Shown one piece after another: positions 30,884 through 38,820 of a stretch of DNA of 38,820 bases. A program made the translations under genes and the position numbers. A model generated the notes under the pieces. It saw only the letters and a list, made by a program, of their open reading frames with translations, was not told the DNA's origin and did no database searches. Every line of letters begins with the position of its first letter. The first letter of the stretch is position 1. Origin of the DNA: Acanthaster planci (Eukaryota; Echinodermata; Asteroidea; Valvatida; Acanthasteridae); the NCBI RefSeq assembly GCF_001949145.1, contig NW_019091362.1, forward strand, positions 5,469,543 through 5,508,362, given 5' to 3'.

Positions 30884-33800
30884 GTATGTTGACAGCTTTA
30901 ATTGTTAACCCAGACCATGAGCAGCGAACCGTTAAGCCAGGAGCATGCATCACCTTTCCTCCCTGTTTTGGTCGTTTGTGTATTTATATTTTCTGAGCTT
31001 ATTTAATTATTTATTTTTAGCTTCTCTTATAGGATCATAAGGCATTGTGAAGAATATTAGCAATCTGTGCTCTACAATAAACAAAGCCTTTAGGATATAA
31101 GGTATTTTTGTACAATAAGGACAGCCATCTCAAAGTTAGACCCAAACTCAGATGAAGCAGGTACATCCTTGAAATCAGATCTTTAAAAAATATTTAATGC
31201 CCGTCTCTTGATAAAACGAATCGCAAACAAGGTTGAAAGAATTACTGGTATTTGTGAAATATATACAATGGGTAACCGTTGTAACAAACTATAAATTCAA
31301 CTCATAAATCACACACTAGCTCGACCTCAGAGATGGTAAAAGTTGCTGGTAGTCCTATGTAGATTCTGTCGACGGACAACATGCATGCAGCTAAGGTGTG
31401 CTGGCAAGCGCTTTAGTTAAGAGCCACAACCAGAAAATTTTTGAGTTTTGTTTCAATTCGATTATTGAAGCAGGCATAAATCGTAAGCATCCCCCACTTT
31501 TTGACCGGGGGAGACCGGAGCATATTGAATCATCGCTCCCTCTCCCGCCGTCACACTCTTCGTTGTAAAATTAAATCTGAAGGCCGGTTCATACTGCAGG
31601 CAAATGTGAAAGCGAAGCGAATTGACATGACGAAGGATTTGCAGCAGGAATGTCGCATGAGTTGAAATGTTCTCAACTTAGGCAAATTCACATCGCAAAT
31701 ATTTGATCTGACAACACAAATTCGCCTTTGAGGTTGATCTCGCGGGAAGCATGAATCGGCCTTAAGGCGGATTTCGAGGAATTGTTCGCTGAAAAATGGA
31801 CAATTAAAAAAAAAAATTCTAGCCTATATATCTTTCAGTAAGGTTAATTCAGGTGTAAGTGTACCTAATTATCATATACCGGTAGATGAACAGAGGAACA
31901 TCTGTATTCTAAACAGCACCCTAGCATCATGGCTTTTCGAATTTCCATGGCTGGCCAATGTTTTGATGTCTGCCTTCCCCCATCCCCCAATCCCTGACAC
32001 AAATATAAGCCACTTAATAATCACTACAGATACCTCAGGTCTCGATAATTCTAAAATTATTTAACGCCAGTGTACACTTGTGAAAAAAATTGGTTTTCAA
32101 ATTGTGGAGCAATTTTTTGGGGGGGCCCACCAGTTGATGGCTGGTACAAATAACAGTCAAGAGTGAAGACAGTTGATATACTTGACTATCACTCGATATA
32201 ACACCGAACCAGCGTGTTATGCCAGCTATAGTTCTCAAGCTCCCCAATGACGTTGCCATGTAGGTATAGGAGGAAGACCAGTTTCACAGTGTCATGACAA
32301 CGCGTATTCCCTCTCATGTATCAGTCAAGCTTGAAATGTTGACGGCCTCTTCACAGTCAAATGAAATGAAGCCTCACAGTTTGGAGATTTACTGACCTCA
32401 TATACGCAAACCAGGGAGCGAGGTACATTTTTTCAGGCGAGAACAGTGGCAAAGTACACCTTTAAATGCTACCCAGTATAATGCGACCCAAGTGCCGGAT
32501 GTTCCGATGCATGTGATGCGCCGAATTTAAGGGCCAACAGAATATTGAAAACTGACAAAAATGCCATGACATCACAGTGTGCCTTGAGATGCATGCATGC
32601 ACCTACGTGCGAAACGTTCCTCAAATTCTAAGCATAAGAAAATCGGGGACGGAATTCGCCCCCTCCGTAGAGATTTTTTCTGATATCGCACCAAAGCATT
32701 TTTCATGAGTTGAGCCTTTAGGAGAGTGTTACAGTCACTCTTCGTGGTCATTTTGGCACTAGTTTTGTGAAAATCGAACATACTGTTCTTGAGCTTAAAA
32801 ATGCGCTGAAAATAAAATGGTTTGTGAGATACAGAGTTACAATGAGGAACAAATGAATTAAATGGATCTGCAAATTGTCCTGTGATAGGAAAGCCGTGGT
32901 TAGAGTGGAACTGAACAAAAGTATTAAATCGTTCTGCAATAACCAATTTCACATTGAATATAGTACAGATCTTGGCATACATATTTGGGTATGGTTGTAC
33001 CACTGTATACACTTCAGCCGGGTGATGGCATCAACATTCTCAATGTGTTTTTTTATATTCCGTAAATGACACGAATGCCTGCCCAACATGAATATTAAGG
33101 ACCAAACGCAGGAAAGATTCTGCGAGATTGGATGGGTTTTTAATGTTAAATTGGATGGCTAGTTTTTTACGTCGAATGACGCAACGGTACTTTGGCCATG
33201 TCACGAGAACATCTATGGGCATTACTCAGTCCCATTCAATTTAGCTCGAAATTGAATTCCGCAGTCGTTAATTTAACTGCTCCTTTGCCGAAATTGACTG
33301 GGAAAGCCTATATTATCCTGAGCCTACCGATCTGTCTTTTGAGGGGAAAAATCGAACTTTCGCAGGCTCCAATTCGAACTTTGATTCGACAGATTTCCCA
33401 CCAGTAATTAACAGAAAGAAAATCGTACTAAACTAATGGTGGGATGTTAAATTTGGGGCGTAACCCAACAAACCATCTAGCCTTGCCCGCTTGGCTGTCA
33501 TTCCATCATTCAAAACAACAAGGTATAAGAAAAAGCGCCTTTAAACTTGTATTATGATCCAACAAAGTGATGTTTCACTTATCAGCATTGTTCACGTCCC
33601 TACACAGCTTGAGACCAATCTTCTCCTTGCTTGTAAGCAAGAAACTTTTAGTGTCGAGTGTGGCTCTTAAATGTGGAGATTTGAAAACAATTTTTTCACG
33701 AAGTCTGAGAGATGTCGCATACACCACAGAGCAAGGTAATACCTTTATATTCCACGTTTTGTGTTTCATGCTTAGTGATTCGCAATCTTTATCCACCTAT

Positions 33801-34370
33801 AACCATTAAACCCGAAATATCGGAGTGTGCCTGGCGTGATGGCAAATGTCATATCGTCAAAATCGGCAATTTATTTTAATGAGTAATTTCCTCAAACGAG
33901 AAAACTTCTGTGCAAGTTAATTTTTTTAATATGTATGTTGGTTTTAATATTCCACTGGTCTCGTTAGGTACCGCTTCTTCATATTGGCTTTGTTTCTTCT
34001 TCAGCCATAGTAATGGTGGAAAACCATTAACAGTAATTTTGCTCACCGGGCAGGTTTTCATTAGTACCAAACGAAAACACCAGCAAATAAAAGCAGTGAT
34101 GTCAGGACCGTAAGGCTTTTGATTTTTCTTTTCCCCAACAACATATTTTATAAGTCCGAAGCCGCATTCGCTTTTGAATTTGCCCCCCTCCACCAAAAGT
34201 TGGATACGTCGCTGTCAGTGGCTGCACACATCCTTCTAGGATTTGTCAGTTTTATTGTGCATAAACATAAAACGTCACATCCACGGGGTACGAGGCGGAT
34301 CCGCGGAGTGGGGGGAGATGCGAGATGTGAGATCCACGGTAGCAAATACGGAACATTTGATAACTATGAT
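30884..34370. other. Intergenic DNA between the two GPCR genes
   Basis: Apart from the MITE at 31580-31764 I see no supported gene. A minus-strand ORF at 33012-32572 (146 codons) has no recognisable domain, no codon-like periodicity that I can judge, and no good splice context. Confidence 0.45.
31580..31764. repeat. MITE copy A (GGCCGGTTCATACT family)
   Basis: Left end AAGGCCGGTTCATACTGC; right end as reverse complement AAGGCCGATTCATGCT. Shares the internal word GATCAAATATTTGC (here on the minus strand) with copy B at 36527-36891. Confidence 0.75.
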
Positions 34371-34436
34371 AATAACTTATTTATTTATAAAGCGCAAATT
34401 TCATATAGATACGTTCAAATGCGCTGTACAATGAAG
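34371..34436 (-). mobile_element. Orphan LINE/SINE 3' tail
   Basis: On the plus strand, AAAGCGCAAATTTCATATAG then TTCAAATGCGCTGTACAA match 26469-26512 (the LINE 3' end), and the flanking TTATTTATT-like run matches too. Beyond this the copies differ, so it is either a very short LINE insertion or a SINE using the same 3' end. Confidence 0.6.
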
Positions 34437-34904
34437 ACATTAAGCGTGGAATAATGAATACATTTAAACGTGGTTTAGCCGATGGCATACAAGGGCGCCT
34501 CGGGCAGCATGTAACTTTAAAAAATCTCCTCAAAATTGAAATTAGAATACTTCAGAGATGGATTCCAATATGTTACTTACCGTAATCTTTGACAAAAAGA
34601 AGGTAACAATGGAAAAAATGATTAGACTTTAAACCTGAATGAGAAATTGGTTGATTTACATGTTGATTTATATCGCCGCGCGCACACATTTCCATGGCAA
34701 TTATTCTGAATGTACGGTGCCTCTACAAATAGGTCCAGCGAAGGTGTGAAGGCACATTGTCTGCATCGTGAGCCAGCACGTTGTTTGCGGGGAAAATATT
34801 GGCTGATTCCATTAGGACTTTATCGTTGGGTGTTTCGTTGTGCTCACCGGCAACTTTCTTTGCGCTCAGCTCATACGGCACTGCGTCATTTTACTGACAT
34901 CCGT

Positions 34905-34919
34905 CACATTGTTTTGCAG
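34905..34919 (+). other. Probable 3' splice site before the receptor start
   Basis: CACATTGTTTTGCAG, 24 bases before the ATG. It suggests that a noncoding 5' exon is spliced to the single coding exon, a common layout in class A receptors. The upstream exon is not identified. Confidence 0.4.
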
Positions 34920-34943
34920 ATAGATTTGCACCACGTCCATGCC

Positions 34944-36260
34944 ATGGAGACCACTTTCAAGCCGAATGGGACAATTCTGTCTGCCTCTAATGACACAGGG
35001 AGCAGTTGGTATTATCCCGTCCAGACTATTCGGCTTGTGTTTGACACTTTCGTGTTTCTACTTGGAGTGCCGGGTAACTGCCTGATCCTCCGTGTCTACT
35101 GGGTCAAGGCTCGTAGGACTAGCACCCATGTTCTGATAATGGCCTTAGCATGGACTGATCTTGCCGTCTGTGCACTGAGAATCCCATCGATTTGTTTAGG
35201 TGCCCTAGAATTGGGTGGGCAAGTTGCAGATAACTTAATTTTTATCTTACTGTTGACATCAAGTGTACCAATTGCTTCTTCGTTATGTATCACTACCGTT
35301 ATTGCCGCCGACCGTTACGACTGCGTGTGCCGTCCACAGAGGCGCATTTTCACTCCGAAACGGGCTAAAATAGCTGCTGGGCTCGGAGCCCTGTTTCCAC
35401 TTTTCATTCGAATCCCATGTATTGTTTTGTGCATTTACTCGTCAGACATTTCTAACAGACACTTGGTAATATCAATAAGACTTTATGTTGAGAGCGTTTT
35501 GTGTTTTTTGGCATTCTTGACAATCTTTATTTGTTACGGGAAGGTTTATGCTGCCATCCGAAGACATGTTAGGGTAGGGCCCAACAAAGAACCTGCTGTG
35601 CGAAATGAACTGCGCACCCCAAGACTCAAACACCACACTACAGACTCCACAAAACCCCACAAAACTAAACTTCAGGGGACTAGTGAACAAAATATAACGA
35701 CTGCCAGAGAAGTGGTGTCAACATTCATCATTCAGCCAAGCACCAGTTCAACAACAAATGCTGAGACTGGCATGAAGAAAGGGTATCGTCATGGAGGTCC
35801 TTCTTGTCGAGTTGTGTCAAATTCAACTCAACTCTGTGCCAGCCACAACCAATCCCTACCGACTCCCTCTTCAAAAGATGAGACAGCGCCCCAAAGTAAT
35901 GCCAAATCGGAAGCAGATTCACCTGGCAACCCACGCACTCACCCAGAGCACAACCACGGGGCAGGACAAGCCCCTGTAAGGGTTGGTGCTGCAGGCTTAC
36001 AGCGCAAGACAACAAGAATGCTCTTCATGACCACTGTGGTGTTTGGGGTGACCTGGCTCCCCTTTTGGATGGACTTTGTCGTGAACCACACACCTTCACA
36101 GTTAAAAAATCAGACATTTAAGAACATAATTGAACAACTTTCGTTGCTTGTTCTAATCAACAGTGTAGTTAACCCATTGATTTATGGCACTGCCAATAGA
36201 CGATTTAGAAAAGATTGTAAAGGCGTGTGCAGTCAAATCAAAAGCTGCCGATGCTCGTAG
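34944..36260 (+). CDS. Rhodopsin-type (class A) GPCR, orphan
   Basis: Intronless coding region, 438 residues plus TAG. Start: ATG in GCCATGG, just after a good acceptor (TTGTTTTGCAG, ending 34919), so an upstream noncoding exon is likely. Seen: two N-glycosylation sites (N9, N16); TM1 GVPGNCL (N45); TM2 LAWTDLA (D72); DRY at 123-125; a third intracellular loop of about 150 residues rich in Ser, Thr, Lys and Pro; TM6 FGVTWLPFW; TM7 NPLIY (410-414); a Cys-rich C-terminus that could be palmitoylated. The conserved TM3 cysteine is replaced by Ile and no TM5 proline is seen. Known: DRY and NPxxY couple ligand binding to G-proteins. Inferred: a plasma-membrane receptor; the ligand class cannot be told. 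The frame is open upstream to 34710, but that part is not receptor-like. Confidence 0.9.
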   Translation: METTFKPNGTILSASNDTGSSWYYPVQTIRLVFDTFVFLLGVPGNCLILRVYWVKARRTSTHVLIMALAWTDLAVCALRIPSICLGALELGGQVADNLIFILLLTSSVPIASSLCITTVIAADRYDCVCRPQRRIFTPKRAKIAAGLGALFPLFIRIPCIVLCIYSSDISNRHLVISIRLYVESVLCFLAFLTIFICYGKVYAAIRRHVRVGPNKEPAVRNELRTPRLKHHTTDSTKPHKTKLQGTSEQNITTAREVVSTFIIQPSTSSTTNAETGMKKGYRHGGPSCRVVSNSTQLCASHNQSLPTPSSKDETAPQSNAKSEADSPGNPRTHPEHNHGAGQAPVRVGAAGLQRKTTRMLFMTTVVFGVTWLPFWMDFVVNHTPSQLKNQTFKNIIEQLSLLVLINSVVNPLIYGTANRRFRKDCKGVCSQIKSCRCS

Positions 36261-37420
36261 TAATCCTGTCTGTCTAGTTGATTGCAACCACACCATCACT
36301 TTAAAAACGCTTGGCTTTTTTCCCCAGCGTTGGGGTACCAGGTGAATCGCTTAACTGTTTAGCAGACAGATAACCCAACCACTGACTGTCTACTGATGTA
36401 TCGGCAAACGTGTCCCATTTTACTCAACAGTTGTAGAAAATATTATTTGTACTGTACTGCTTTTTTAACCCAGTGTCATGCTATGTTTTCCCATCTGGCA
36501 AGAAATCCACCCTGTACCCGCGGTTATGCCGGTTCATACTTCGCTCGAAAGTGAAAACGAATTTGTGACGTCAAACAGATCAAATATTTGCTCTACATAT
36601 TCTCAAAAGTTGAACACACTTCAACTCTAGATTTCACAGCAAATTCTTCGCGATGTCAAATTCGCTTATTCGCATTTTCCTGAAATATGCCTCTAGGCAA
36701 AAATATTGCTCAGCGTTTATAGGTGAAAGTCACGAAAAAAAAGTACTTTTAAGGACGTTTTATACGGATTATTTCCAGCAAAATAGTGCTCAATTGTGTT
36801 TAATTTCTGAGAATTCGCAGGTCAGGTATTTTATCTGATGTCACAAATTCACTTCGTTTTCACTTTCCCGCAAAGTATGAACCAGTCTTTATGCGATATG
36901 TCAGTGATGGATACATCTATAAGCGTTTTTGTATCAGCACTTGTGACTATCTGCCACAAGTCTTTGAATCATGATGCTAAAAACAAGTGGTGGCCTTGTA
37001 TGTAAAGAATCGACTTGTTAATTTACCGTGACAGTGCATTTAAACTTTCTGCTGATTGGTTCAGCTAGACGTGTGGTGTAAAGCTGTTCACATCTTCTTT
37101 TGGAGTAGAAATGTATGATATCAATGCCATTCTCTAACGGAGAGGGTTTTGTAGTGTAGAACTTCCGCGCGGCATACCCACCCCACCCATTTTAAATGCG
37201 ATAGAATCAGTTGTCTTATGTGATATTAATTGGTGTTAACAGCGCAGTTGTTGCATTCAAGATCGACAATAGACAATGTAAATCCTATTGTAGCATAAAT
37301 ATGGAATTAATTTGCATTTTACATTTTGATATTATGGACGTTGTCTTCATCGCAATACTTTGTTTCTTCTGGCAGAGTGTCGACTAAAATGATAAGTATA
37401 ATGTAAATAAAAGCATTCTG
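36261..37420 (+). promoter_or_regulatory. 3' UTR and poly(A) signal of the class A GPCR
   Basis: The first good AATAAA is at 37406-37411 (ATGTAAATAAAAGC). If used, the 3' UTR is about 1.15 kb and includes MITE copy B. Confidence 0.4.
36527..36891. repeat. MITE copy B (GGCCGGTTCATACT family)
   Basis: The left CCGGTTCATACTTCGCTCG and AAAGTGAAAACGAA match the right end read as reverse complement (CTGGTTCATACTTTGCGGG, AAAGTGAAAACGAA). Longer than copy A by about 180 bases. It lies downstream of the rhodopsin-type receptor, probably within its 3' UTR. Confidence 0.78.
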
Positions 37421-38780
37421 AACAATTGAAGTTAAGAGCCTAATTTTACAATTGCCTTAATGTTTGTGCGATCTTTTTAATTTTTTTCTCCATTGAGAAT
37501 TTTCAAGTCTTTATTGGCAAAGAGTTATGTGGATTGAGTGAAGGCGAAATTATAGTGACTGATACTGCAGTGCTGTAACCTGTACTAATATCACCGTGAA
37601 AAAGTAGAAAAGTTGGAAAAAATTCCCCAACTCCATTTTTTTCCCTCAGTCGCTGTTTAAATGGATACGTTTCTGTTTACTTTATGTATATTAAAAAAGG
37701 TTCCATGACGTAACATATTATGCATTTTGTGTTAAGTCATAATTAACAGTCGTTTCCATTATCGAGCCGTTATTCAGGGAATAAATATGTGCGGATCAGG
37801 CATTAGTCGTGTCCATACTCCTGAGCCGGTCTTCGACCGGCTAAGCACTTATTCCCTTGTTAGTTCATGCAGTTCTTGTTGCTCCTTATATTGCCCGAAT
37901 CGACCTGACTGTCATTCTTAGCTGTGCCATTTGATGGCATTTGGGTGCCTGTTTATTTTATGCAGCTTAATCAATATGATTTACATATTTATGGCACAAA
38001 GCGTGAAGTCATCCAAGGCCACAGAAACCCCATCCTGGGTGTTGCAGCTATTTCTGTACTCACATTTTTTCTCAGGTCTGACTGAGTACAATACAACTTC
38101 ATTTTAGAAAAGGAAGCATCTTCAATTGGAATAGGCCTATTCAACGAGTAGATGCGGATCTTTTTCCAAAAGGGCTCTCCAATTTTTTGTTTACATTTGT
38201 ATGAGAATGTTCGTTACCCTCCAAATGTGTCACTACCGGTTTTGATATATTGGTGCTTTCAATTTCTCAATTAAAACCAGAGAAAACATTGACTTGGGGC
38301 ATCTGCCCCAGCTGGATACACTACTAGTGCAAATGTTGTTTGGTTGTATAAATTACTGTGACGTCAACTGAACAGTGGCGCACGGTAACTAATGCGGAGG
38401 GCACGGAGGGCACCCCCCAGCAGATGCCCACGCCCCCTATGAACAACTATAACCCTAGTTACGCCACGACAGTTGGGGCCTGACTGTGCCAGAACTGATT
38501 ACAAAGCATTATAATCCCAAAAGTTGCGTTACTTAGAATAATGGATTGTGTTTATTGGTATACAACTCTTCAGTGTGTAAAATTACGTATGAAAATGTGC
38601 TTCTCCATTCATTGCTACATGACCCGCAAGATACTACATGTCACTACCGTCTGAACTTTAAAACAACTTCCCAAAGAAAACTTCAATTAAAGATGTACCA
38701 ATTAATACGGTCAAGGAGGATTGATATGGAGACATAATGCACAATTTCAAGGTAATCAAGGGTAGACTTGGTACCATTTT
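37421..38780. other. Intergenic DNA, no gene seen
   Basis: AT-rich, no supported ORF. Near 38374-38430 CAGTGGCGCACGG and a C-rich stretch recall a DNA transposon end. The hairpin at 37776-37857 is listed separately. Confidence 0.45.
37776..37857. repeat. Nested foldback hairpin
   Basis: Outer arms AGGGAATAA / TTATTCCCT pair perfectly (9 bp). The inner stem AGCCGGTC-TTC-GACCGGCT pairs perfectly (8 bp, 3-base loop). Confidence 0.6.
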
Positions 38781-38820
38781 TGTTTGTTGTTTTGTTTTGT
38801 TTTGTTTTGTTTAGTTTTTG
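38781..38820 (+). repeat. (GTTTT)n microsatellite
   Basis: TTGTTTTGTTTTGTTTTG units at the right edge of the window. Confidence 0.85.

Noticed and set aside
32572-33012. 146-codon minus-strand ORF
   Set aside because: No recognisable domain, no start context and no splice partners. It may be old transposon debris, but I cannot support that.
34710-34943. N-terminal extension of the class A GPCR
   Set aside because: The extra 78 residues are not receptor-like, and a good splice acceptor at 34919 plus a GCCATGG start make 34944 the better start.
1-38820. Bacterial-type features (operons, CRISPR arrays, ribosome binding sites) and tRNA/rRNA genes
   Set aside because: The DNA is clearly animal nuclear sequence. 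No spaced direct-repeat array and no foldable tRNA was found; the tRNA-like stretch near 120-190 is part of a SINE.

Overview
The window is animal genomic DNA. It has long interrupted genes with GT-AG introns, a tRNA-derived SINE, LINE debris and several foldback (MITE-like) elements. Large EGF/HYR and SRCR mosaic proteins, plus repeated use of the word TAGGCCTA, point to a marine invertebrate deuterostome. An echinoderm is my first guess; hemichordate or cephalochordate is possible. This is inference, because no marker gene fixes the species.

Layout. 1-3603: repeat-rich intergenic DNA with a SINE (about 117-430) and two foldback elements (about 2007-2370 and 2500-2905). 3604-19845, + strand: a complete 27-exon gene for a 1256-residue type I membrane protein. 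Its order is signal peptide, HYR, EGF, acidic linker, EGF, 2 HYR, 2 EGF, HYR, 6 EGF, 2 HYR, EGF, calcium-binding EGF, SEA, Cys-rich/EGF, transmembrane helix, short tail. I joined the exons by hand; every splice phase agrees and the frame closes. 19846-21730: convergent intergenic spacer. 30041-21731, - strand: a six-exon gene for a 1245-residue receptor with a signal peptide, three SRCR-type exons, a somatomedin-B domain, a long Cys-containing ectodomain and a secretin/methuselah-like 7TM domain. A decayed LINE lies in its second intron. 30042-34919: intergenic DNA with a MITE, a LINE 3' tail and one weak candidate exon. 34944-36260, + strand: a single-exon rhodopsin-type GPCR of 438 residues with a long third intracellular loop. 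36261-38820: its 3' region, a second MITE copy, a foldback hairpin and a terminal pentanucleotide repeat.

All three genes encode predicted cell-surface proteins. The first two converge tail to tail and are both built from extracellular modules on symmetric phase 1 exons, as expected for exon shuffling. Nothing in the sequence shows that the three work together. The strongest candidate for something little described is the minus-strand SRCR-SRCR-SRCR-somatomedin-B-7TM receptor.
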